Notes under the pieces: generated by a model
Seen by the model: only the letters and a program-made list of their open reading frames with translations
The model's database searches: none
What the model was told of the DNA's origin: nothing
Shown: in pieces, positions 20,033 through 28,011 of the stretch
How positions within the stretch are numbered: position 1 is the stretch's first letter
How the letters are laid out: each line of letters opens with the position of its first letter
DNA from: JBBATK01 sp044228285
GTDB lineage: Bacteria; Bacteroidota; Ignavibacteria; Kapaibacteriales; NICIL-2
Assembly (NCBI GenBank): GCA_044228285.1
Contig: JBGAVD010000001.1
Location: 744,001 to 808,000 of the forward strand
Direction of reading: 5' to 3'
Length of the DNA: 64,000 nt
Made by a program: the position numbers and the translations under genes

Positions 20033-20517
20033 ATAAAAGAAGGACCTCGGGTAACGGACCTTGTGAGGATAGTGACAGCTACTCTTGTAAATACTGCGGC
20101 TGCAGCTTGAGAAAGTGGCTCTAACGCAATAGCCTTAGTTCCAATTCCAGGATCGAGCTTGCCGCAAGCCTTTGGGGAGATTGAGAGGTCGTCTAATCTT
20201 AAAACTGCGGCACTCGCTTTGGGGCCTTTGGCACTCGATATGCTTCCAGGACTTAAATACACAAAATGGACGTGGCGTGGAACGAAAGTATGGCGTAGTT
20301 TAGTTTCAGAGGTAAGCGGTGGTGAACGATTGAAGAGTTGATGGGAAAAACACGTCCCGAGGTCGAGGCTAAAGCACTCATTCGCGATGTTCAGGGAACG
20401 ATTGAGAGAGTGGATCCTGGTCACTCCCCACCAAATCCGCGTACCAACCCGTATATCAATTGTTATTCACAATCTGGAAATAGAGGAACAATTCGTATTA
20501 CACCAAATCATGAATAA
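20033..20517 (+). pseudogene. Remnant of a different RHS-type toxin tip
   Basis: Immediately right of ISL3 copy 2, shifting frames give what looks like a pretoxin segment. It is Ala/Leu-rich: IALVPIPGSSLPQAFGEIER, then LKTAALALGPLALDMLPGLK. After a stop near 20340 the tip continues from ATG 20341 for 58 codons: MGKTRPEVEAKALIRDVQGT, and then VDPGHSPPNPRTNPYINCYS ending ITPNHE. A Gly-His/Asn-Pro-x-I-N pattern close to the C-terminus is common in small nuclease-like polymorphic toxin tips, but I cannot assign a family. The upstream RHS shell is absent, so this is an orphan tip. Its stop is overlapped by the immunity-like gene at 20510. Confidence 0.5.
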
Positions 20518-20839
20518 TATTATTCACAAAACTGAAGTTGCTCGCGCAACATGGATCAGGGCTTCTAATGAGTTGCAATTTCAAATAATTAGTCCCTATA
20601 TATTAGAAGATGGAGCGCGACAATATGAAATCTTCGCCTACCTTCCACAATATGGATCTCCAAATGGAATTCTTATCTGCCGATGGGGCATACAGACGAG
20701 CATGTTTGAAGATCCAGTCTATGCGTGGGCTATGAAGAATCATTACTTTTACAGCCAAATAAATTTGGATCTATTTCAAAATTATAACTTGAACATGATT
20801 CATGACGCTCTAGACGATTGGGGCAAATATGTTGATTAG
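20510..20839 (+). CDS. Probable immunity protein of the orphan toxin tip
   Basis: A 109-residue acidic, soluble protein with no signal peptide (MNNIIHKTEVARATWIRASN). It continues with a beta-rich core (RQYEIFAYLPQYGSPNGILI) and an acidic helical end (NMIHDALDDWGKYVD). I chose ATG 20510 because it overlaps the stop of the toxin-tip remnant by 8 bases, the arrangement expected for an immunity gene. The frame also stays open upstream to 20387, but that part lies in the tip. Size, acidity and coupling fit a cytosolic immunity protein; no family assignment is possible by eye. It remains intact although its cognate toxin is broken, as often seen for orphan immunity genes. Confidence 0.6.
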   Translation: MNNIIHKTEVARATWIRASNELQFQIISPYILEDGARQYEIFAYLPQYGSPNGILICRWGIQTSMFEDPVYAWAMKNHYFYSQINLDLFQNYNLNMIHDALDDWGKYVD

Positions 20840-20857
20840 TGAAAAACCGAGAAATTA

Positions 20858-21085
20858 TGGACTTGACCCGAAAAAGTGGAGGTGAGAATAAGGTGATAAA
20901 CCTTAGTTTTACCCACCACTTATAGGAGACTAGTTGTGCAAGAGAACGACTCAAAATGTAGCCGTTAGACCTTTGACGAGACCTTTAAGAATGAAGCCGT
21001 CAGCGTATTCCAGAGCTCAAAAAAGAGTCTCAAACAGGTTTCACTTGAACTTGGCGTACACGAGTATAACCTAAGGACACTCTGA
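20858..21085 (+). mobile_element. IS3-family fragment with orfA remnant
   Basis: Terminal-like sequence tggacttgacccgaaaaagt at 20858 is followed by a ribosome-binding site (ataggag) and GTG at 20936. The frame reads VQENDSKCSR, TAG, then TFDETFKNEAVSVFQSSKKS and LKQVSLELGVHEYNLRTL before a stop at 21085. That is the helix-turn-helix start of an IS3-type OrfA (HTH_Tnp_1). OrfB and the right end are missing. Confidence 0.65.
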
Positions 21086-21177
21086 TCAAGTTGTCAACAT
21101 TTAGTCGAGAAGTGGTCAATAACGTCAGCGGTACGCCGACTTATTTTGCAGCCTAACAACATCTCATTTCAGTTGCT

Positions 21178-21794
21178 ATGCAGAAACAGCTCTCGTTAAG
21201 TGATTCAGGATTCGAAAGGCCTCACAAACCGCTTCGTCGCGAGGTGTTTTTAACCCAGATGGATCGAGCCATGCCTTGGAAAAAGCTCACTCGTATAATT
21301 GAGCCAGTCTATCCAAAAGTCGGGAACGGCCGCCATCCATATCCTTTGGAGCAGATGCTTCGTATCTACTGTCTGCAACTATGGTACAACATCAGCGATC
21401 CGTTAATGGAAGAGCAGCTGTACGATTCAAGGACAATGGCTTCGTTTGTTGGCATTGATCTAGTCAACGGCAAAGCTCCTGATGAAACTACCATTGGCAA
21501 CTTCCGCCGTCTCATTGAAGAGCACAAGCTTGCAAACAGGATCTTCGACGCAATCACCAAACACCTCAAGGAAAAGGGTGTACGTATGAGTGCCGGAACG
21601 ATTGTCGACGCGACGATCATTGAGGCGCCATCATCGACAAAGAACAAAGACGGAGAGCGCGATCCAGAGGAGTCATGAAGAACATCTTCGACTTCCGAAA
21701 GGTTCGCAATCGAGGGCTCGCAAAGGACACGAATCGTGTAGTCATAACCTGCGCTTTGATACATGTGTATACGTTCAGAGAGAAGTTCGCTTAG
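21178..21794 (+). pseudogene. IS5-family transposase with large internal deletion
   Basis: The first 160 codons are a clean IS5-type N-terminus: MQKQLSLSDSGF, REVFLTQMDRAMPWKKL, NGRHPYPLEQMLRIYCLQLW, DETTIGNFRRLIEEH and GTIVDATIIEAPSSTKNKDG ending ERDPEE. The next segment should be the catalytic core, but the sequence jumps within about 25 bases to a C-terminal piece in another frame (NRGLAKDTNRVVITCALIHV, TFREKFA, stop at 21792). Roughly 400-450 bases of the middle are missing. The product lacks most of the DDE catalytic region and must be inactive. It belongs to a different IS5 subgroup from the element at 11405-12869. Confidence 0.85.
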
Positions 21795-22043
21795 AAGCAG
21801 CGTGACCAGTATCGTTAGTAATTGACAAAATCAAAGGATAACGAACGCGCATATCCTTGCCGCGGGAGCAGAATTCCAGCCTAATCATGTGTTACAGCCA
21901 ATTATTTCCGAATCACGATTGGTTGTTACACTTGATCAGACCTTCCCTAGAGTGAAGGCTGTTTTGTTAACGTAGTTTTGAATTCGAAACTCAATCGATA
22001 GAGTATTTACGCCTTCGGCATAGCTTTTAGGATTCTTCGTATT

Positions 22044-22517
22044 ATGAGCAGAATGTTTAGCTTAACAAGCCCTTGTGTTGAGAACTACTGTTTACTAATG
22101 AGAATTACCATGAATTGGCTGCGACGGCTTGTGTACGTGTGGAATAGACCGAGAATGTATGATTGTGACGAGTATCGAGTTGAGGTAGGTAACAATGTTA
22201 ACAATATACGGTACACAGATAAAGTAGATGGCAGTGTATATAGGGTGCTTTCTGTTCCCCAGTTTTATCAGAATCCTTACAATGCTGTGTCTGGGAATGC
22301 CACAGTTATGGATACGCAGAATGTATACTACGATGCAAAGTCTTCTCTAGAGCTCGGTAAAACAAGCCTATCATCTGTTATTACGAGTTATGAGAAGCGT
22401 CGAGAAATACTGCTTAATGTCGCACGTGCACTTGATCCAGAAGGTATATTGTACGACTGCTATGACGGCGACGGAAAGAAAATCTTCCCGATAGTTAGGA
22501 GAGGTCATGGATATTAA
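22044..22517 (+). CDS. Hypothetical protein in the decayed accessory region
   Basis: An open frame of 157 codons. Starts at 22098 (MRITMNWLRRL) or 22110 (MNWLRRLVYVWN) are as plausible as the first one, and no clear ribosome-binding site decides. The product has a basic, aromatic N-terminus, a Tyr/Asn-rich centre (VPQFYQNPYNAVSG) and a charged C-terminus (SYEKRREILLNVARALDPEG). I see no known domain. Short size and location beside toxin and immunity remnants fit another orphan accessory gene. A hairpin terminator lies about 80 bases downstream. The 230 bases between the deleted IS5 and this gene show nothing recognisable. Confidence 0.45.
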   Translation: MSRMFSLTSPCVENYCLLMRITMNWLRRLVYVWNRPRMYDCDEYRVEVGNNVNNIRYTDKVDGSVYRVLSVPQFYQNPYNAVSGNATVMDTQNVYYDAKSSLELGKTSLSSVITSYEKRREILLNVARALDPEGILYDCYDGDGKKIFPIVRRGHGY

Positions 22518-22595
22518 AGCGTGGCAATTGTTGTGAAGTGTGGTAGATGCGCGTTTAGTGGTCTGTAAGCAGTTTGACATGGTACAGCAATTCCG

Positions 22596-22617
22596 CGACG
22601 GCCTGACCGTCGTTTTT
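22596..22617 (+). terminator. Rho-independent terminator candidate
   Basis: Perfect 6-bp stem cgacgg/ccgtcg with a 5-base loop, followed directly by five T residues. It sits 79 bases after the stop of the 22044 gene. The surrounding gap to 22842 holds no other convincing feature; a 60-codon ORF across the hairpin is probably chance. Confidence 0.5.
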
Positions 22618-22842
22618 GAGCTTTGTATCTTGGCCAGTTCACATTGTTGTGACAAATGTCGTCAGGACTTCAAGTGCCAGCACCGAGAAGATATGGCAGC
22701 CATAGGGATCTTTCTGCTATGAATCTGCTGACGCATGTAGTGTGTGATCTAAGGTGATAGACCGCTGCAAGCAGAGGGGAGTGGGCATGACGGACGCAAC
22801 TACGGATTCTATCAGAGTGTTTTTGTTAATACTTCGTGTCAT

Positions 22843-23820
22843 GTGAGTACCATGAAGTCATTGATCAGCATCTATGCACTAATCGCTCTTGCAGTGTCCC
22901 AAAGTTCTATGTGGGCACAGCCTATATCGTTTCTCGGAGAATGGTATCTTAGAGAGCAGTGCCCGGCGTACGATCTCTATCCTAATGACACGAGTTTCTA
23001 CAGTATGCAACTGGATACAAATGGTGTAGCGCGTATATCGTCTCGTCTATCGAAAGACTCTTGTCATTGGAGTTACGATTCGAGTACTGGAATTCTCACC
23101 TTAGATTCCAAAAGAATGTCCATAGGGAAATTTAAGATACATGAGGATTCGTTGGTCGGGTTGAAGCTTGGCGAATGTAATCTCCTTGCTATTCGAGTCC
23201 GAACTATTGAGTTCGACGAGGCGGACGAGAGTGTGAAACGATATATTGCAGCCGAAGCAGACAGAGAAAACAGACGATTGGATGTCAGTTGCAGCAGAGT
23301 AACACTTGACGTGGATATTGGCCCATTACTCCAATATGGGGCTTATCGACTGGCTGTTGGTACTATAAATCACACGAGAAAACTATCGTTCAACGGCGAC
23401 TATCTTGCGCTGACGTTGACACACGCCAACTCAAGAGTGTACTATTCGTCGAACTACCTACCAATTATGCTAGGGCCTCTCTTGAGATTGTGTTCATCGA
23501 GCGACTCGAAAGGTCAGTATCCAGAGTGGACACAACTGCCATTTCTAATACACTCCTTCGCCAACTTTGACCTTAGCGTGCCAATCTTGACACCTCAGTT
23601 TCTGCTAGATGTCGCTCAGAGCACTGATCTCTACCTCTTTTCACCGGTCTGCCGAGTAATACCTGAAACTAAAGTAGGTTTTCTTGCCAACGTCTTAGGA
23701 AAAAGAACTATACTTCAAGTCAGCGCAAAGTACTGTGTGCCTTGGGTGAAAGGATGGATGCGAGAGCGAGCCAATATGTGGTGCGTTGGAGTGAGTGTCT
23801 TGTATAATCCCCATAAGTAA
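22843..23820 (+). CDS. Secreted protein of unknown function
   Basis: A 325-residue protein with a signal peptide (MKSLISIYALIALAVS, cleavage probably after MWAQ). ATG 22843 and ATG 22852 are both possible starts; the second gives a more compact signal sequence. The first mature region (FLGEWYLREQCPAYDLYPND, to about residue 125) resembles the start of a small beta-barrel or lipocalin-like fold, with alternating hydrophobic strands and paired cysteines. The C-terminal half is beta-rich and ends in NMWCVGVSVLYNPHK, an aromatic/hydrophobic end that could fit an outer-membrane barrel. Neither idea is certain. No T9SS sorting domain is present. The 236 bases after it hold nothing evident. Confidence 0.65.
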   Translation: MSTMKSLISIYALIALAVSQSSMWAQPISFLGEWYLREQCPAYDLYPNDTSFYSMQLDTNGVARISSRLSKDSCHWSYDSSTGILTLDSKRMSIGKFKIHEDSLVGLKLGECNLLAIRVRTIEFDEADESVKRYIAAEADRENRRLDVSCSRVTLDVDIGPLLQYGAYRLAVGTINHTRKLSFNGDYLALTLTHANSRVYYSSNYLPIMLGPLLRLCSSSDSKGQYPEWTQLPFLIHSFANFDLSVPILTPQFLLDVAQSTDLYLFSPVCRVIPETKVGFLANVLGKRTILQVSAKYCVPWVKGWMRERANMWCVGVSVLYNPHK

Positions 23821-24056
23821 GATACCCGAGGTTTGTGTAGAGAACCGTGCGTTCTGCCGCAAAGTGCGCACCATCAGGACCACAAGGGAGATAAGTTCCT
23901 CACGAGTTAGCCGATTCATGATGAACGTGATTACCTCAGTTGCTCGTTTGTTTCCAGTGCTTAGTATGCAAGATTCTTGAGATGAGCAGCATAGCCACTG
24001 TGCTACGAACTTTGATTTTGCTAAGGGACAAGGTGTAATCTACATTCAGTACAGTA

Positions 24057-24525
24057 GCCACGCTTCGGCTCCGCTCAGCGACCGGGATTGAAAACCCAAG
24101 AATGGCAAGGCCCCTGAGCGGAGTCGAAGGGCCGTTGCGATCCCTTCGAGAGTCAACGCGACCACGCTTCGGCTCCGCTCAGCGACCGGGTGTAAGCTGC
24201 GCTAAACGAATTCGCCACGCTTCGACTTCGCTCAGCGACCGGGTGTAAGCTGCACTCAACGCATTGGCCTCGCTTCGACTTCGCTCAGCGACCGAGTTTG
24301 AGAACTCAAGAATGGCAAGGCCCCTGAGCGGAGTCGAAGGGCCGTTGCGATCCCTTCGAAAGTCACGCGACCACGCTTCGACTCCGCTCAGCGACCGAGT
24401 ATAAGCTGCACTCAACGCATGCGCCGCGCTTCGACTCCGCTCAGCGACCGCACTTCGACTCCGCTCAGCGACCAAGATTGAAAACTGAAAAATTGCAAGA
24501 CCTCTGAGCGCAGTCGAAGGTACGT
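24057..24525. repeat. Palindromic repeat cluster A
   Basis: Seven forward units of cgcttcgactccgctcagcg followed by acc (small variations) and three units in the inverse sense (ctgagcggagtcgaagg). Two block types alternate: one of about 52 bases ending in gtgtaagctgcactcaacgc, and one of about 105 bases in which a forward and an inverse unit face each other and can form a long hairpin. Reverse-strand ORFs over it translate to the spurious VAERSRS-type repeat and are not genes. Confidence 0.85.
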
Positions 24526-24781
24526 TGCGATCTGCGAAACGACTACACTCCAGCGGCTTTCAAGGCGCGACACGCCATGTATAGGGAAGACGATGGTTAT
24601 CTACAATCTGGAGTTGTGTATCCAGTTTAGCTGCAATTTGACTTTGACGAATTCCTCAACTATGCTAAGTTGATCGTCACCACCTTATGTGTTCTACATC
24701 GCAAGCAACTATCTATTGGCACGCACATGAGCTTCAGCTTGTGTTTGCAGTTTTCCTCGCAATTGTTGAAAGGACCCTGGT

Positions 24782-26275
24782 ATGAATCTTTTGCTTAGAA
24801 GTTGGCCCGCGTTAGGCTTGCTTCCTAACATTTGTCAGAAGACGCGGCGAGTAAGGCGGCTGGCTTTAGTGGTTTGTTCAAGTCTTGTTTTGGTTTTAAC
24901 CGGCGAAGTGCTTGAAGCACAGTGGGTGAACGGTATGTCGGCGAGTTATGCGTTAGGACAGCCAGCATTAGACAAATACCATCAGGGTAAGGTGGGACGA
25001 GACGTCTTTGACCATCCGACCAATGTCGCCATTGACATACAGAACAACAAGATTTACATTGCTGATCATCTGAACAATAGGGTATTGCGATTTGCATATC
25101 CGGTCACAACGAATATGCCAAGTGCCGAAATAGTTTTTGGCCAGGTTGACTTTGATTCGAAACGGCCTAACATGGGCTCGACGGCGAAGGCCAATACTCT
25201 CAGCTCTCCATATGGTGTGGCTGTTTATAACGGAGATCTTTGGGTATCGGATCAATCAAACAACCGTATTCTCCGCTACGATAATGCACACCTGATCACA
25301 TCAAACGCTCCTGATGCAAACGCGGTCCTAGGACAAAGTAGCTTTGTCACCTCGTTATCCGGCTCCGATACGAGCCGAACCAGCACCTTCTATCCGCGTG
25401 GACTGGCTCTCGACTCAAATGGTAACTTGTTTGTCACGCTCTACGGTCGTCGTGGCATCAATCGATTTGATAAGGCAAAGAGCAAGGCTAACGGAGCCCC
25501 AGCTGATGGTCTTTTAGGGCGTAGTAGTTTTTCTGCTTCCTTGTCCAAAGCCTATCCTCCGTCTGCCGATCGTATTGTTGATGGATTGGGGATGGCTGTG
25601 GATAAAGAAGGACGGTTGTTTGTAGCTGACTGGGGGTACAATAGAGTTCTGTGGTTCAACAACGCAGCTCAGAAGGAAATCGGCGCTTCGGCTGATGGTG
25701 TTCTCGGGCAAAGAGACTTTGTCTCGAATGATACAGCGACCTCACAAACAGGTCTGTTTGTACCACGTGGAATCGCAATTAGTCCGCAAGGACGCCTTTT
25801 TGTTGGGGATGGGTTTAATAACCGAGTTTTAATCTATAATAAGGCAGGACATAGTGGCAATGGTGCACCAGCTGATTATGTAATCGGGCAGCCTGATTTT
25901 GTGACGAAAACATACCACTATGGCGCAGCCAATATGAAGAATCCAACTGGGTTGGCACTTACTCCAGACGGACATTTGTTTGTTACGCATTATGACTATA
26001 GCAGAGTCATGATCTACATTGGTACAGACGATTCAGGTCCAACCTCTGTATCAGAACTTCCTAGTGACTCTGAACTCTACATCTTTCCGAACCCTGCGAA
26101 CGATCGTGTTCAAATCTACACTTCTGAGCCCCACCAAGATCTTCGGGTGTTTAATGCGTTTGGTTTGGAGATCCAAGTTCCTCGTCATGATAATACGCTC
26201 ATCGTATCCGAGTTGTCAGCTGGCGCTTACTTCGTGCGACTAGGGGATAGAGTTGTTCCATTCTGCAAAGACTAG
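24782..26275 (+). CDS. Secreted NHL-repeat propeller protein with T9SS sorting domain
   Basis: A 497-residue protein preceded by a good ribosome-binding site (aaagga, about 8 bases before ATG). A long basic N-region leads to a hydrophobic signal segment (LALVVCSSLVLVLTGEVLEA, residues about 28-47). Residues about 70-410 contain NHL units of the form P-x-G-[VIL]-A-x-[DN]-x2-G-x-L-[FW]-V-[AS]-D: NNKIYIADHLNNRVLRF, GDLWVSDQSNNRILRY, GRLFVADWGYNRVLWF, GRLFVGDGFNNRVLIY. They alternate with VLGQ-x-x-F motifs and probably form a six-bladed propeller. The end (LYIFPNPANDRVQIYTSEPH to LSAGAYFVRLGDRVV) is a type A T9SS sorting domain. Ligand is unknown. It sits alone between two repeat clusters. Confidence 0.85.
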   Translation: MNLLLRSWPALGLLPNICQKTRRVRRLALVVCSSLVLVLTGEVLEAQWVNGMSASYALGQPALDKYHQGKVGRDVFDHPTNVAIDIQNNKIYIADHLNNRVLRFAYPVTTNMPSAEIVFGQVDFDSKRPNMGSTAKANTLSSPYGVAVYNGDLWVSDQSNNRILRYDNAHLITSNAPDANAVLGQSSFVTSLSGSDTSRTSTFYPRGLALDSNGNLFVTLYGRRGINRFDKAKSKANGAPADGLLGRSSFSASLSKAYPPSADRIVDGLGMAVDKEGRLFVADWGYNRVLWFNNAAQKEIGASADGVLGQRDFVSNDTATSQTGLFVPRGIAISPQGRLFVGDGFNNRVLIYNKAGHSGNGAPADYVIGQPDFVTKTYHYGAANMKNPTGLALTPDGHLFVTHYDYSRVMIYIGTDDSGPTSVSELPSDSELYIFPNPANDRVQIYTSEPHQDLRVFNAFGLEIQVPRHDNTLIVSELSAGAYFVRLGDRVVPFCKD

Positions 26276-26421
26276 ATTGGTGTGCTGTAGTGTAAGCGCA
26301 GCTAACGTAGACGCTCCTTCGCGGGAGCAAAGGATAGGAAGTTAGCTCAGTTTGGTAGCATGGTGAACATCATGCGTGTCAATCGCTTCGGCGTTTCCAG
26401 TAAACTACACTCGGTATTTCA

Positions 26422-27020
26422 GCCACGCTTCGACTCCGCTCAGCGACCGGATGTAAGCTGCACTCATCGCATGCGCCACGCTTCGACTCCGCTCAGCGAC
26501 CGGGTGTAAGCTGTACTCAACGCATGCGCCACGCTTCGGCTCCGCTCAGCGACCGAGGTTGAGAACTCAAGAAAGGCAAGGACCCTGAGCGGAGTCGAAG
26601 GGCCGTTGCGATCCCTTCGAGAGTCAGCGCGACTACGCTTCGGCTCCGCTCAGCGACCGAGATTGAGAACTCAAGAAAGGCAAGGACCCTGAGCGGAGTC
26701 GAAGGGCCGTTGCGATCCACTCGAGAGTCAGCGTGACCGCGCTTCGACTCCGCTCAGCGACCAGGTGTAAGCTTCACTCAACGCATGCGCCACGCTTCGA
26801 CTCCGCTCAGCGACCGAGATTGAAAACCCAAGAATGGCAAGGACCCTGAGCGGAGTCGAAGGGCTGTTGCGATCCATTCGAGAGTCAGTGCGACCGCGCT
26901 TCGGCTCCGCTCAGCGACCGCGCTTCGACTTCGCTCAGCGACCGCGCTTCGACTCCGCTCAGCGACCGAGTGTAAGCTACACTCAGTACAGTAGCCACGC
27001 TTCGGCTGCGCTCAGCGACC
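26422..27020. repeat. Palindromic repeat cluster B
   Basis: Same repeat family as cluster A: about ten forward units (cgcttcgactccgctcagcg) and three inverse units (ccctgagcggagtcgaaggg), in the same 52- and 105-base blocks. The last forward unit is preceded by actcagtacagtagccacgc, nearly the same flank (attcagtacagtagccacgc) that precedes the first unit of cluster A. Short ORFs on both strands here are by-products of the repeat. Confidence 0.85.
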
Positions 27021-27141
27021 GCTCCTGTTTTCGAGCTGATTCGAGTTATGTCCCTCGTTGTAAGAAGTCAAGTGGTTATATATTGTTATCAATGGAATCG
27101 TTTCGAATGATGCGAAGTGTAGCAACTGTGGAGAGGAAGAG

Positions 27142-27855
27142 ATGGGATATACGACGACAATCCGACGTATGCTTCGGAGATTAGGATTGGATCTGCATCG
27201 GGCGCAGCCGCAGGTGCAGGACTTTTTGGCCTTTTATGGGATTGATTGTGTGGTGGATGTGGGAGCGAATGTCGGACAATTCGCTGCGTCGTTGCGTGAG
27301 TATGGCTACCGACACCATATTCTCTCGATCGAACCCGCAGGCTCGGTTTTTCAGCAGCTGCAACGTAATGCCGCGCGGGATGCAGAGTGGCAGTGTCTGC
27401 AATGTGGGTTGGCTGCCCAGGATGGTGAGCTGACGCTGCGCGTGAGTGAAGAGTCGACCTTTAGTTCGATGCGAGAGCCCTTGAAGCGCGCCTTGGATTT
27501 TGATGTGCGCGCGCGTACGGTGCATGAGGAAATTGTTCCGGTGACGACGCTCGACTCTATTGTTGAGACGCATTGTCAGAAGTTCAACAAGCTCTTTCTG
27601 AAACTGGATGTTCAAGGTTTTGAATCGGAAGTCTTAGCAGGTGCTACGCAAAGTCTTCGACGATTCCAAGGTATTCAAGTTGAACTGAGTATTCAAAAAT
27701 TGTACTCCGAACAGAGCACGATGCACGAAATGATTCAACGACTCGATGAGCAGGGCTTTGTCCTTGCCCTCTGCAGCCCAGTGAACTTTCAAGAAGATGG
27801 TGCTCCACGCCTACTGGAGCTTGATGGTGTCTTCCTTAACACGAAGCTCCAGTGA
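27142..27855 (+). CDS. FkbM-family methyltransferase
   Basis: A 237-residue SAM-dependent methyltransferase. The SAM-binding motif I is VVDVGANVGQFAASLREYGY (residues about 37-56), followed by an acidic motif II (LSIEPAGSVFQQL, about 67-79), TTLDSIV (about 135) and LFLKLDVQGFESEVLAG (about 151-167), all diagnostic of the FkbM family. FkbM proteins O-methylate sugars or polyketides; here a glycan substrate is the likelier inference since several glycan genes lie downstream. ATG 27142 has a purine-rich ribosome-binding site (gaggaagag) just in front. It borders repeat cluster B upstream and converges with the DUF2202 gene. Confidence 0.85.
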   Translation: MGYTTTIRRMLRRLGLDLHRAQPQVQDFLAFYGIDCVVDVGANVGQFAASLREYGYRHHILSIEPAGSVFQQLQRNAARDAEWQCLQCGLAAQDGELTLRVSEESTFSSMREPLKRALDFDVRARTVHEEIVPVTTLDSIVETHCQKFNKLFLKLDVQGFESEVLAGATQSLRRFQGIQVELSIQKLYSEQSTMHEMIQRLDEQGFVLALCSPVNFQEDGAPRLLELDGVFLNTKLQ

Positions 27856-27908
27856 GCAATTCTCTTGGCAGTTCCTCTTGGCAGTTCCAGTGAGTAGCTT
27901 CTTTGAAT

Positions 27909-27941
27909 TAAAAAAAGAGCTGACCATTGGATCAACTCTTT
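27909..27941 (-). terminator. Hairpin terminator of the DUF2202 gene
   Basis: aaagagctgacc pairs with ggatcaactcttt (two mismatched positions) around an att loop. On the reverse strand the stem is followed by seven T residues, so it terminates the gene at 28012. It may also stop readthrough from the convergent FkbM gene. Confidence 0.6.
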
Positions 27942-28011
27942 AGTGAATCGGCTTCTCGTGATTGCTAGATCCTAGCCGACGGCTGTGCTGAATGTATCAT
28001 CGCCAAGATTC

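Noticed and set aside
22540..22722. 60-codon ORF across the hairpin at 22596
   Set aside because: It spans the terminator-like hairpin and lacks start signals.
24179..24475. Reverse-strand 98-codon ORF in repeat cluster A (and similar ORFs at 26517-26720 and 26834-27184)
   Set aside because: The translation only reflects the palindromic DNA repeat (AERSRS-type pattern); no start signal and the same pattern occurs in other frames.
24057..27020. Possible CRISPR array in the repeat clusters
   Set aside because: The repeats occur in both orientations, spacing is irregular (24, 52 and 105 bases), and the sequences between repeats are themselves repeated, so they are not spacers. No cas gene is near.
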